Shown here in pieces: positions 7,433 to 15,529 of a stretch of 29,983 nucleotides of DNA; positions within the stretch are counted from its first letter, which is position 1, and every line of letters starts with the position of its first letter. Origin of the DNA: Nitriliruptor sp040882055 (lineage in GTDB: Bacteria > Actinomycetota > Nitriliruptoria > Nitriliruptorales > Nitriliruptoraceae); contig JBBECA010000040.1 in the NCBI GenBank assembly GCA_040882055.1, forward strand, positions 1 to 29,983, read 5' to 3'. The translations under genes were made by a program, and so were the position numbers. The notes beneath the pieces are model-generated. The model had not been told where the DNA came from and made no database searches. It saw only the letters and a list, made by a program, of their open reading frames with translations.

Positions 7433-8124
7433 GCCGCGCCACCGAGCTCGAGCTCACCGAGGCGCCGGTCGCGGCGGTATCGGCGGCGGTGCACCGTCCG
7501 GACGACCCCAGTGGGTTGGCGGTGCTGCTGACCCCCGGCGCCGGTGGCAGCTTCGAGGGGGCGCCGCTCACCGGTCTCGCCGACGTGTTGGCATCGCTCG
7601 GCTGCACCGTGGTTCGCGCCAACCTGCCTCACCACCAGCTCGGTCGTCGCGCGCCGCGCGCCGAGACGGCGGTGGCGGGGTACCGCGCGGTGCTCGCCGC
7701 GGCGCGCGCTCAGGTGGATCCCGGCGCGACGTGGGTCGCGGGGGGCAAGTCCTACGGCGGTCGCGTGGCGACGCTCGCGGCGGTCGACGGCGACCTCGAC
7801 GTCGCGGGCCTCATCCTGCACGGCTACCCGCTGCACCCCCCGGGCAAGCCCGAGCAGCTGCGGGTCGACCACTGGCACCGCGTCCCGGTCCCGGTCCTCT
7901 TCCTGCAGGGCTCGCGTGACACCTTCGGCTCCGGCGCCGAGCTCGACGAGCACCTGACCAAGCTGCCCCGCCGCGCGACGCTGATCACCGTCGAAGGTGG
8001 GGACCACTCCCTCGACGTCGCCGGTGTCCACGCACCCGATGGGGTCCGTCGACCGGCCGCCGAGGTCATCGCCCGGCTCTCGGACCGCATCGAGGTCTGG
8101 CTCCGCGCGCTCCGGACCGCGTGA
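7429..8124 (+). CDS. Alpha/beta hydrolase of the KANL3/Tex30 (dienelactone-hydrolase-like) type
   Basis: This 231-residue cytoplasmic hydrolase shows an oxyanion-region motif LLTPGAGGSFEG and a long acidic-basic connecting segment (RANLPHHQLGRRAPRAE). The nucleophile elbow is GGKSYGGR with Ser108, the acid is Asp164 in QGSRDTFG, and the histidine is His193 in EGGDHSL. These match the small alpha/beta hydrolases related to KANL3/Tex30. The GTG start sits in a GTGA overlap with the ligase stop, so both are made from one message. An acyl ester or thioester substrate that is produced or consumed by the ligase is a reasonable inference, but the real substrate is unknown. The frame extends upstream inside the ligase gene, but those residues look like an out-of-frame shadow. 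Confidence 0.85.
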   Translation: MSRATELELTEAPVAAVSAAVHRPDDPSGLAVLLTPGAGGSFEGAPLTGLADVLASLGCTVVRANLPHHQLGRRAPRAETAVAGYRAVLAAARAQVDPGATWVAGGKSYGGRVATLAAVDGDLDVAGLILHGYPLHPPGKPEQLRVDHWHRVPVPVLFLQGSRDTFGSGAELDEHLTKLPRRATLITVEGGDHSLDVAGVHAPDGVRRPAAEVIARLSDRIEVWLRALRTA

Positions 8125-8240
8125 GGCCAGGCGGTGTCGGCGGGAGGCCTCCGGCTGCCGTGGGCGCGTGGTGGCCAGCGTCCGCGCCCGTGTCCTGAGC
8201 CTCGGGCGGGTGGGCGACCTGGCGTGCCGCGGGTCTGGCG

Positions 8241-9746
8241 TCAGCCGCCGGCGGGCTCGTCACCGGCGAAGCGCTGGGCGACGGCGCGCTGGACCGCACG
8301 GCGTGCTGCCTCGTGCATGGCGGCCTCGGACTCGGACTCCCGCGACCCGTACGAACCTGGTCGGACGTGGCCCTGCTGCCGGGCGGTCGCGCTGACCGCC
8401 TCGGCGACGACCGGCACGACCCGGCGGTCGAACGGCGAGGGGATGATGTAGTCCGCAGCGAGGTCGTCCCCGACCATGGAGGCGATCGCCTCGGCCGCGG
8501 CGATCTTCATCTCGTCGGTGACGGTGGTGGCCGCCGCGTCGAGCAGGCCGCGGAACAGGCCCGGGAAGGCCAGGACGTTGTTGATCTGGTTGGGGAAGTC
8601 CGAACGCCCCGTGGCCATGACCTGGACGTGACCGTGCGCGACGTCCGGGTGGATCTCCGGGGTCGGGTTGGCCAAGGCGAACACGATGCGGTCCTCGGCC
8701 ATGGTCCGCACGAGCTCGAGCGGCAGGGTGTTCGGCCCGGACACGCCGATGAACACGTCGGCCCCGGCGAGCGCGACGTCCTTCTGTCCGGACAGTTCGC
8801 GCGGGTTGACCTGCTTGGCCAGTCGTCGCCGGATCGGGTCCATGCCCTTGCGCCTGGCCTCGAGGATGCCCTCGATGTCGACCGGGACGATGTCCTCGAT
8901 ACCGGCGGCGCGCAGGAGGTTGACGATCGCCACCCCGGCGGACCCGATGCCCTGGACGACCACGCGGAGCGATGCGAGGTCGCGGTCGATGACCTTCGCG
9001 GCGTTGGTGAGGGCCGCGAGCACGACGATCGCGGTGCCGTGCTGGTCGTCGTGGAAGACCGGGATGTCGAGCCGTTGCCGCAGCTTGCCCTCGATCTCGA
9101 AGCAGCGTGGGGCGGCGATGTCCTCGAGGTTGATCCCGCCGAACCCCGATGCGATGCGCGCGACCGTGTCGACGAAGGTGTCGGGGTCCTGCTCGTCGAC
9201 CAGCAGCGGGTAGGCGTCCACCCCACCGAAGGACTTGAGGAGCATCGCCTTGCCCTCCATGACCGGGAGCGAGGCGAGCGGACCGATGTCCCCGAGCCCG
9301 AGCACGGCCGAACCGTCGGTGATGACCGCGACCGAGTTCGAGCGGATCGTGAAGCGGTAGGCCGCGACCGGGTCGTCGGCGATGAGGCGGCAGACCTTGG
9401 CGACCCCGGGGGTGTAGACGAGCGCGAGATCCTCGTTGTCGTGGACCTCGCGGGTCACCTCGACCCGGATCTTGCCGCCCTCGTGGGCCTCGAGGATGTC
9501 GTCGAGGATCGCGAGCAGCTCGACGCCCTCGAGGTCGACGAGCATCGCGGCCACCTCGTCCCCGTGCTGCTCGTCGCGCACGTCGACGGACACGTCACGG
9601 AAGATCACGTGGCGCTGTTCGTCGGTGCGTTCGGTGTCGACCACCTCGCCGCCGCACGCGTCGATCGCCGCGGTGACGCGGCCGAGCATGCCGGGCGCGT
9701 TCTCGAGGGCGAGCCGGTAGGTGAGCCTCTGGGTGAGCGGCGGCAC
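8241..9746 (-). CDS. Malic enzyme with N-terminal ACT domain
   Basis: This ~501-residue enzyme would decarboxylate malate to pyruvate using NAD or NADP. An ACT-like regulatory domain occupies about residues 1-85 (TYRLALENAPGMLGRVTAAI, RHVIFRDVSVDV), suggesting control by a small ligand. The malic core follows: LALVYTPGVAKVC with the catalytic Tyr, ITDGSAVLGLGDIGPLASLP, EGKAMLLKSFGGVDAYPL with the catalytic Lys, EDIAAPRCFEIE and FHDDQHGTAIV with metal ligands, and the nucleotide-binding VVVQGIGSAGVAIV. ALANPTPEI and GRSDFPNQINNVLAFPG close the domain. Such ACT-malic enzymes are known in actinobacteria. The start is uncertain: the GTG at 9746 is best, with GGAGAGG 11 nt upstream. The TACGCT hexamer at 9811-9806 could be its -10. 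Divergent from transketolase. Cofactor preference is not assigned. Confidence 0.92.
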   Translation of the reverse strand: MPPLTQRLTYRLALENAPGMLGRVTAAIDACGGEVVDTERTDEQRHVIFRDVSVDVRDEQHGDEVAAMLVDLEGVELLAILDDILEAHEGGKIRVEVTREVHDNEDLALVYTPGVAKVCRLIADDPVAAYRFTIRSNSVAVITDGSAVLGLGDIGPLASLPVMEGKAMLLKSFGGVDAYPLLVDEQDPDTFVDTVARIASGFGGINLEDIAAPRCFEIEGKLRQRLDIPVFHDDQHGTAIVVLAALTNAAKVIDRDLASLRVVVQGIGSAGVAIVNLLRAAGIEDIVPVDIEGILEARRKGMDPIRRRLAKQVNPRELSGQKDVALAGADVFIGVSGPNTLPLELVRTMAEDRIVFALANPTPEIHPDVAHGHVQVMATGRSDFPNQINNVLAFPGLFRGLLDAAATTVTDEMKIAAAEAIASMVGDDLAADYIIPSPFDRRVVPVVAEAVSATARQQGHVRPGSYGSRESESEAAMHEAARRAVQRAVAQRFAGDEPAGG

Positions 9747-9920
9747 GGTGCTCGTAACCTCTCCGGTCGGGATGTGGCGCACCGCCCCTCGCGGCTCGCG
9801 CCGGCAGCGTAGGCCCCCCGGCTGGTGTGGCATCATCCGCGCGTCGCCCGTCGCCGAGCGGGCCGCTCCCTCCGCCGCGCCAGCACGCGTGTGCCGCCCC
9901 GAAGACGCGAAGGTTCCCAC

Positions 9921-11924
9921 GTGGCAACCGACCTCGAACAGCGCTCCATCGACACCTACCGCACGCTCGCCATGGACGCGGTGCAGCAGGCCAACTCGGG
10001 GCACCCGGGGATGCCGATGGGCTGCGCCCCGCTCGCCTACGTGCTGTTCCGCGAGGTGCTGCGGCACGACCCGAACGACCCCCACTGGGCTGGCCGCGAC
10101 CGGTTCGTGCTGTCCGCCGGGCACGGATCGATGTTCCTGTACGCCGCGCTGCACCTGTCGGGGTACGCGCGGCCGACCCTCGACGACATCAGGCACTTCC
10201 GCCAGATCGACTCGATCACCGCCGGCCACCCGGAGAACTTCCTGCTCGAGGGGGTCGAGACCACCACCGGGCCGCTCGGGCAGGGCGTCGCCAACGGGAT
10301 CGGCATGGCGCTGGCCGCCGAGCGTCTCGCGGCCGAGTTCGATCGTGACGGCTCCGACCTCGTCCAGAGCCGCGTCTACGGCATCGTCTCGGACGGCGAC
10401 CTGATGGAGGGCGTGGCCAGCGAGGCCGCCTCCCTCGCCGGCCAGCTGCAGCTCGGTCGGGTGACCTACCTCTGGGACGACAACTCCATCACCATCGACG
10501 GGTCGACCGACCTCGCCTTCTCCGAGGACGTGCTCGCTCGCTTCGACGCCTACGGCTGGCACACCTCGCGGGTCGAGGACGTCACCGACCTGGACGCGGT
10601 GCGTGCTGCCATCGCCGAGGCCGACGCCGACCCTCGGCCGTCCCTGATCGCGGTCCGGACCGTCATCGGTCACGGGTCGCCGAACAAGGCGGGCACGTCG
10701 AAGGCGCACGGCGCGCCGCTCGGTCCGGACGAGATCGCCGCCACCAAGCAGGCCCTCGGGTGGCCGCACACCGAGCCCTTCACCGTGCCCGACGACGTCC
10801 GTGCACACCTCGACGCGCGTGAGCGTGGTGCGCAGCTGCGCACCGACTGGGACCAGCGGCTGGCCGCCTACCGCGACGCTGACGCCAGCCTCGCCGACGA
10901 GTTCGAGCGCCGCGTCGTACGTGGCGACCTGCCCACCGGCTGGCTCGACGCGCTACCGACCCTGACCGAGAAGGCCGCCACCCGGGTGCACTCAGGGGCC
11001 GTGATCAACGCCCTGGCGCCGGTGCTGCCCGAGCTGTTGGGTGGCTCGGCCGACCTCGCCGCCTCGAACAACACCGACGTCGAGGGCGGTGGGGACTTCT
11101 CCGCCGAGGACCGACTCGGGCGCAACCTGCGCTTCGGGATCCGCGAGCACGCCATGGCCTCCATGGCCAACGGGATGGCGCTGTTCGGCGGGGTGCTGCC
11201 CTACGTCGCCTCGTTCCTGGTCTTCACCGACTACTGCCGGCCGGCGATCCGGCTCTCGTCGCTGATGGGATCGAAGGTCATCTACGTGATGACCCACGAC
11301 TCCATCGGGCTCGGCGAGGACGGCCCGACCCACCAGCCCATCGAGCACCTCGCCTCGCTGCGTGCCATCCCGGGGCTGCAGGTGTTCCGCCCCGCGGACG
11401 GCGAGGAGGTCGTCGGTGCGTGGCGCTGCGCGATCGAGCACGACGGTCCGTCGGTCATCGCGCTGTCCCGGCAGGGCCTGCCCCCGCTCGGTGATCGGCC
11501 GGCCGACGCGGTCGCCTCCGGCGCCTACGTCCTGGGCGAGCACGGGGTCGCGGACGGCGCCGACCCCGACCTGATCCTGCTCGGCACCGGCTCCGAGGTG
11601 CAGCTGTGCGTCGAGGCCGCCGAGCGGCTGGTGGCCGAGGGCACCAGCGTGCGCGTGGTCTCGGTCCCGAGCTGGGAGCGGTTCGCGGCGCTCGACCGCG
11701 ATGCGAGGGACGCGATCCTGCCGCCAGCCGTCCGCGCCCGCGTCGCGGTCGAGGCCGGGGTGCCCATGGGGTGGGAGCGCTTCGTCGGCGACCTCGGGGA
11801 GGTCGTCGGCATGACGCGCTTCGGCGCGTCGGCGCCCGCGCCGGAGCTCTTCGAGAAGTTCGGCTTCACCGCCGACCACGTCGCCTCGGTGGCGCGTCAG
11901 GTCGTCGGCCGCGCGCGGGCCTGA
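9921..11924 (+). CDS. tkt: Transketolase
   Basis: This 667-residue thiamine-diphosphate enzyme of the pentose phosphate pathway transfers two-carbon ketol units between sugar phosphates. The N-terminal motif NSGHPGMPMGCAPLAYVLF, the GHGSMFLYA loop and GPLGQGVANGIGMA are intact. So is the ThDP/metal motif GDGDLMEGVASEAASLAG, ending in DDNSITIDG. GHGSPNKAGTSKAHGAPLG carries the conserved catalytic His. The pyrimidine domain has FGIREHAMASMANG with the activating Glu and THDSIGLGEDGPTHQPIEHL. The C-terminal domain ends with WERFVGDLGEVVGMTRFGAS. The GTG at 9921 gives VATDLEQRSIDTYR, the expected start of the family, but only a weak GAAGG lies upstream. An in-frame GTG at 9891 is a less likely alternative. 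Length is normal. Confidence 0.96.
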   Translation: MATDLEQRSIDTYRTLAMDAVQQANSGHPGMPMGCAPLAYVLFREVLRHDPNDPHWAGRDRFVLSAGHGSMFLYAALHLSGYARPTLDDIRHFRQIDSITAGHPENFLLEGVETTTGPLGQGVANGIGMALAAERLAAEFDRDGSDLVQSRVYGIVSDGDLMEGVASEAASLAGQLQLGRVTYLWDDNSITIDGSTDLAFSEDVLARFDAYGWHTSRVEDVTDLDAVRAAIAEADADPRPSLIAVRTVIGHGSPNKAGTSKAHGAPLGPDEIAATKQALGWPHTEPFTVPDDVRAHLDARERGAQLRTDWDQRLAAYRDADASLADEFERRVVRGDLPTGWLDALPTLTEKAATRVHSGAVINALAPVLPELLGGSADLAASNNTDVEGGGDFSAEDRLGRNLRFGIREHAMASMANGMALFGGVLPYVASFLVFTDYCRPAIRLSSLMGSKVIYVMTHDSIGLGEDGPTHQPIEHLASLRAIPGLQVFRPADGEEVVGAWRCAIEHDGPSVIALSRQGLPPLGDRPADAVASGAYVLGEHGVADGADPDLILLGTGSEVQLCVEAAERLVAEGTSVRVVSVPSWERFAALDRDARDAILPPAVRARVAVEAGVPMGWERFVGDLGEVVGMTRFGASAPAPELFEKFGFTADHVASVARQVVGRARA

Positions 11925-11938
11925 CCCGCGCCGGCCGG

Positions 11939-12337
11939 CTACCGGCCGCCAGACCCCCGCTCGAGCTGGACGCGCTGGCGCTTGGACACCAGTTCGAGGT
12001 TGGCGGTCTCGGCCGAGCGTGCGCGGAGCCACCAGTAGCGGGCCAGCAGCCCCATGGTGAGCGTCGAGATGACCACGGCGACCACGGCAGCCTGCCACCC
12101 CGCGCCGAGCTGGGTGACACCGATCGCGGGGCCGGCGAGCCACACCCAGCGCCAGAGCCGTTGCTGCCGCCGCGCGATCAGCACGGCGTGGACGGCGAGC
12201 TTGCGGTCCTCGACGGTGCGACCCCGGCTCACCGCGCGGGCGATGGCGCGACGCGATGCCAGCGGCAGGCCGGCGAACTCGCGGCGGTAGCGGGTGGCGG
12301 GGTCCTCGGACCCGGGGGAGTCGGACGTGCGGACCAC
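11939..12337 (-). CDS. Small two-helix membrane protein, unknown function
   Basis: This 132-residue protein has a basic, charged N-terminal half (YRREFAGLPLASRRAIARAVSRG) and two predicted membrane helices, LWRWVWLAGPAIGVTQLGAG (about 72-90) and a second hydrophobic stretch at about 93-111 (AAVVAVVISTLTMGLLARYW). The C-terminal tail is charged (RARSAETANLELVSKRQRVQ). The GTG at 12337 has CAGGAG 8 nt upstream. A TACCCT hexamer at 12372-12367 may be the -10. It converges on transketolase with a 14-bp gap and is divergent from the haem-monooxygenase-like gene. I do not recognise the family; codon usage and start signals support a real gene. Confidence 0.68.
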   Translation of the reverse strand: MVRTSDSPGSEDPATRYRREFAGLPLASRRAIARAVSRGRTVEDRKLAVHAVLIARRQQRLWRWVWLAGPAIGVTQLGAGWQAAVVAVVISTLTMGLLARYWWLRARSAETANLELVSKRQRVQLERGSGGR

Positions 12338-12476
12338 GGCGTGCGCTCCTGATCGGGTCGGCGCGGAGGGTAGGCGCGGCGCCGCCGGCCGGGCTCGAGG
12401 TGCGGTGGCGCGGCGGTGCGGCGGTCGGAGCAGGCTCCGTAGGCTGCGCGTCCCGTCCCGACCCGAGGAGCTCGCC

Positions 12477-12875
12477 GTGTCCGTGGTCCGCATCAACGTC
12501 CTGCAGGTGCCCGAAGGGCGTGGCGAGGTGCTCGAGGAGCGCTTCGCGTCGCGCGCTGGCGAGGTCGAGAAGGTCGACGGGTTCGAATCGTTCGAGCTGC
12601 TGCGGCCGACCGAGGGGACCGACCGGTACCTGGTCGTCACCCGGTGGCGTGACGAGGAGGCGTTCCAGGCCTGGTTGTCGAGCGCGGCCTTCTCGCAGGG
12701 GCACGCGCGCTCCAGCGCCGACGCCGAGTCCGCGGAGTCGTCCGGCGGGGGCCAGCCCGGCGGCGGCCACCCCGGCGGCGGCCACCCCGGCGGCGCGCCA
12801 GCGGGAGGTGGCCCCGCGGCGGTCGGCTCGGAGCTGTGGAGCTTCGAGATCGTCACGTCGGCGACCAAGGCCTGA
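12477..12875 (+). CDS. MhuD/IsdG-type haem-degrading monooxygenase with a Gly-His-Pro repeat insertion
   Basis: This 132-residue ABM-fold protein lines up, from my memory of the M. tuberculosis haem oxygenase MhuD, almost residue for residue over the first ~75 positions. Asn7 (VVRINVLQVP), Trp66 (FQAWL) and a His at 76 (MhuD His75, the haem ligand) are all present, and LLRPTEGTDRYLVVTRW matches the central strands. This argues for haem cleavage releasing iron, rather than generic antibiotic-biosynthesis monooxygenase function. Between the haem-ligand helix and the last strand (ELWSFEIV) there is an unusual insert of about 28 residues made of GGGHP-type pentapeptides (about 90-110). The GTG start has GAGGAG 6 nt upstream, and residue numbering agrees with MhuD. 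TAGGCT at 12440-12445 is a plausible -10. Partner reductase and haem-uptake genes are not adjacent. Confidence 0.82.
   Translation: MSVVRINVLQVPEGRGEVLEERFASRAGEVEKVDGFESFELLRPTEGTDRYLVVTRWRDEEAFQAWLSSAAFSQGHARSSADAESAESSGGGQPGGGHPGGGHPGGAPAGGGPAAVGSELWSFEIVTSATKA
12743..12802 (+). repeat. 15-bp tandem repeat, about four units, inside the haem-monooxygenase gene
   Basis: CGGCGGCGGCCACCC is repeated exactly at 12758-12772 and 12773-12787. Diverged copies flank it (12743-12757 and 12788-12802). It encodes GGGQP/GGGHP pentapeptides. The period is a multiple of three, so copy-number change would keep the frame. Confidence 0.85.
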
Positions 12876-12887
12876 CCGGCCCGTCCC

Positions 12888-13898
12888 TCAGAGGCCTGGC
12901 CCCATCGCCCAGGCGTCGATCCGGGCGAGGAGGTCGGCCTTGAGCGTGGCGGGGGCGAACGCCGCCCGCGCCGCGCGTCGCTGCAGCTCGGCGTGTTCGC
13001 CTCGCTCGAGCGCGCACAGGCGCTCGGCGTGTGCGAGCTCCGCCGTCAACGTCGTGCCGAAGAACGGCGGATCGTCGGAGCTGATCGTGACGTTGGCGCC
13101 CGCCTCCCAGAGCGCGACGAGCGGGTGGTGGTCGAGCGAGGACACGAGCGAGAGCGCGATGTTGGAGGAGGGACACACCTCGAGCGGTACCCGGTCGCGG
13201 ACCACCCGCGCCAGCAGCTCGGGGTCCTCGACGGTGGCGATGCCGTGGCCGATGCGGTCGGCGCCGAGGTCGTCGAGCGCCGCGCGGACCTCCTCGGGTC
13301 CGCCGCTCTCACCCGCGTGGACCGTCAAGCCGAGGTCGAGCCGGGTCGCCGCTGCGCGCAGGTGAGCGAAGTCCCGGGCGGGCCGCACCCCCTCGTGCCC
13401 GGTCAGCCCGAGACCGACGATCGGTGCCTCGTCGCCGTGCTCCTCGACCAGCCGCACCGTCTCTCGCGACGCCTCGATCCCGAGGTCCCGGATGCTGTCG
13501 ATGATGAGGCCGATGCGCGCGTCGGGGACCTCGGCGAAGCCGTCCGCCACGGCGCGGAAGGCCTCCCGCGGGTCGAACCCCTGCCGCACGAGCGTCAGGA
13601 TGGTGAAGGTCGCCTCGGTCCAGCGCACGTGCTGCGCCGCCTGGCCCCGGGCGAACGCGGCCGCGACCGTCGCGAGATCGTCCGGTGTCCGGATCAGGCC
13701 GCTGGTCGCCAGGAACGTCGCGACGAAGTGGTCGAAGTCGCGGAAGCGGGCCGGGTAGGCGTCGCCCTCGAGCGCGAGCACCCGTCCGGGGTCCTCGCCG
13801 TGCGCCGTGGCCAGGGCGACAGCGGTCTCTGCCGCGACCGAGCCTTCGAGGTGCACGTGCAGCTCGACCTTCGGCAGCGTGGCGAGGTCGCGGGACAC
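12888..13898 (-). CDS. add: Adenosine deaminase
   Basis: This 336-residue zinc amidohydrolase would deaminate adenosine (or a close analogue such as adenine) in purine salvage. Metal-binding HVHLEG (His14, His16) lies near the N-terminus. VGLGLTGHEG corresponds to the substrate-binding Gly loop (GxxGxE-like in the family). LTVHAGESGGPEEV carries the metal-binding His and catalytic Glu, DRIGHGIATVEDP the catalytic His, and ISSDDPPFFGTTL the Asp pair. EVCPSSNIAL also matches the family. The GTG start has AGGAG 7 nt upstream. A candidate -10 (TAGCGT) lies at 13971-13966. It converges on the haem-monooxygenase gene with a 12-bp gap. Adenine versus adenosine specificity is not settled; adenosine is favoured by the overall pattern. 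Confidence 0.92.
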   Translation of the reverse strand: MSRDLATLPKVELHVHLEGSVAAETAVALATAHGEDPGRVLALEGDAYPARFRDFDHFVATFLATSGLIRTPDDLATVAAAFARGQAAQHVRWTEATFTILTLVRQGFDPREAFRAVADGFAEVPDARIGLIIDSIRDLGIEASRETVRLVEEHGDEAPIVGLGLTGHEGVRPARDFAHLRAAATRLDLGLTVHAGESGGPEEVRAALDDLGADRIGHGIATVEDPELLARVVRDRVPLEVCPSSNIALSLVSSLDHHPLVALWEAGANVTISSDDPPFFGTTLTAELAHAERLCALERGEHAELQRRAARAAFAPATLKADLLARIDAWAMGPGL

Positions 13899-14241
13899 GG
13901 GCAGGCTCCTCGTGGGGCGGGTGGTGGCACGGCCGCGGCTGGCGGGATGGGCCGGAGGGCGGCGGACGCTAGCCGTGCGTGACGACCGACAACGCCACCA
14001 CGGTGAGCGCGATGCGCGCGGACGAGGCGCGCTGCCCACGTGCAGGCAGGGAGGGGGGTGGGCCCCAGCGAAGAGGTCCGCAGGTCGCCCGATCCGGTCC
14101 GGTGCGGCCACAGCGGGGCGGGTGTGTTCGGAGGGGAACGCACCCGCCCCGCGCTGCACGGCTCGGTGTCGGCGCGGGACGGTCCGGCGGCGCTCGCGGG
14201 TAGCATCGTCGGTCGTCCCCGACCCGTGAGGCAGCGCCCCG
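13899..14241. other. 343-bp divergent intergenic region between add and prfB
   Basis: No gene is visible. It holds a minus-strand -10-like TAGCGT (13971-13966) for add, a strong 40-nt hairpin (14113-14152), and a plus-strand -10-like TAGCAT (14201-14206) 35 nt before the prfB ATG. Confidence 0.5.
14113..14152. other. Strong inverted repeat upstream of prfB
   Basis: GCGGGGCGGGTG (14113-14124) is the exact reverse complement of CACCCGCCCCGC (14141-14152). Inside it, after one T/G mismatch, GTTC pairs with GAAC around a GGAGGG loop. It lies upstream of the presumed prfB promoter and is not followed by a T-run. Confidence 0.6.
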
Positions 14242-15366
14242 ATGGCTGACAGCCACGCCGACGAGCTCGCGGTCGCGCGCCGCCGCGTGGCCCAGCTCGT
14301 GCACGACCTCGATCTCGAGGGCAAGCAGCTGCGCCTCGAGGAGCTCCAGGACCTCGCTGGCCGCCCCGACCTGTGGGACGACCCGAACCGGGCGCGTGAG
14401 GTGACCACCGAGCTGTCGGCGATCGAACAGGAGGTCGCCCGGCTCGCGGGTCTCGGCGAGCGCGTCGACGACCTCGAGGTCCTCGAGCAGCTGGCGCAGG
14501 AGGAGGACGACGCGTCCTCGTCCGCCGAGGTCGCGGCCGGGTTGGACGCCATCGCGACCGATCTCGACCGTCTCGAGCTCGCGACCCTGCTGTCGGGTGA
14601 GCACGACCGCAACGACGCCATCGTCTCGGTCCACGCGGGGGAGGGCGGCGTGGACGCGATGGACTGGACCCAGATGTTGCTGCGGATGTACACACGTTGG
14701 GCCGAGGACAACGGGTACGCCGTCGACGTCTACGACACCTCCTACGGCGAGGAGGCCGGGCTCAAGTCGGCGACCTTCGAGGTCAAGGGACCCGACGCGT
14801 ACGGCTACCTCAACGCCGAGCACGGCGTCCACCGCCTGGTCCGGATCAGCCCGTTCGACTCGCAGGCCCGGCGGCAGACCTCCTTCGCGCTCGTGGACGT
14901 GGTCCCGGTCCTGCCGGAGCTCGACGAGGAGATGGACGTCCCGGACGAGGACCTGCGCGTCGACGTGTTCCGGTCCTCGGGTCCGGGCGGTCAGAGCGTC
15001 AACACCACCGACTCCGCGGTCCGGCTGACCCACATCCCGACCGGGGTGGTCGTCAGCTGCCAGAACGAGAAGTCCCAGCACCAGAACAAGGCGGCCGCCC
15101 TCCGCGTCCTGAAGGCCAAGCTGGCCGAGTTCGACCGCCAGAAGCGGGCCGAGGAACTCGACGACATCCGCGGCGGCAAGCAGAACGTCGGCTTCGGGTC
15201 CCAGATCCGCTCCTACGTCCTGCACCCCTACCAGATGGTCAAGGACCTGCGGTCCGAGTTCGAGACCGGCAACGTCTCGGCGGTGCTCGACGGCGACGTC
15301 GGGCCGTTGATCGAATCCGAGCTCCGTCGGCGCGTCCGCGTCGCCGCCGAGGGCGAGGACCAGTAA
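14242..15366 (+). CDS. prfB: Peptide chain release factor 2
   Basis: This 374-residue class-I release factor recognises UGA and UAA and triggers peptidyl-tRNA hydrolysis on the ribosome. It shows the RF2 tripeptide SPF at 203-205 (RISPFDSQARRQT) that reads the stop codon. The catalytic GGQ is at 249-251 in SSGPGGQSVNTTDSAVRLTH, followed by CQNEKSQHQNKAAALRVLKA and the C-terminal helix region. The N-terminal helical domain is complete (MADSHADELAVARRRV onwards). There is no in-frame UGA near codon 26, so the autoregulatory +1 frameshift of E. coli prfB is absent. The start is ATG with only a weak GAGG about 11 nt upstream. TAGCAT (14201-14206) is a candidate -10. It is the first gene of the conserved prfB-ftsE-ftsX-peptidase-smpB-ssrA run. 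Confidence 0.96.
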   Translation: MADSHADELAVARRRVAQLVHDLDLEGKQLRLEELQDLAGRPDLWDDPNRAREVTTELSAIEQEVARLAGLGERVDDLEVLEQLAQEEDDASSSAEVAAGLDAIATDLDRLELATLLSGEHDRNDAIVSVHAGEGGVDAMDWTQMLLRMYTRWAEDNGYAVDVYDTSYGEEAGLKSATFEVKGPDAYGYLNAEHGVHRLVRISPFDSQARRQTSFALVDVVPVLPELDEEMDVPDEDLRVDVFRSSGPGGQSVNTTDSAVRLTHIPTGVVVSCQNEKSQHQNKAAALRVLKAKLAEFDRQKRAEELDDIRGGKQNVGFGSQIRSYVLHPYQMVKDLRSEFETGNVSAVLDGDVGPLIESELRRRVRVAAEGEDQ

Positions 15367-15440
15367 CCGTGCCCACCGGCGGTCCGGTGTCGCCGCTGTT
15401 CGTGGCTCCGGGGGCCGCTCGCTACCCTCGACGCTCGTCC

Positions 15441-15462
15441 CGGCCGGACCCCGCTCCGGCCG
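15441..15462 (+). other. Hairpin in the prfB-ftsE spacer
   Basis: CGGCCGGA (15441-15448) pairs perfectly with TCCGGCCG (15455-15462) around CCCCGC, in the 163-bp gap between prfB and ftsE. TACCCT at 15423-15428 is a possible -10 just before it. It could be a weak terminator or part of the ftsE leader; only TTCCCC follows, so termination is uncertain. Confidence 0.4.
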
Positions 15463-15529
15463 TTCCCCTGCTCGACTCCACCGTCCTCTGCGTCCGCCTG
15501 CGCGCGGACGCCGACGTCAAGGACACCCG

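Noticed and set aside
8125..8240. Terminator between the hydrolase and malic enzyme genes
   Set aside because: Only short GC palindromes (for example GGAGGCCTCC) without a clear stem-loop and tail were found.
12743..12802. Tandem repeat considered as a CRISPR-like or VNTR element
   Set aside because: The units are contiguous, 15 bp, in frame and code for GGGHP pentapeptides; there are no spacers.
14242..14400. Programmed +1 frameshift in prfB
   Set aside because: The frame is continuous from the ATG with no early in-frame UGA and no CTTTGAC-like site.
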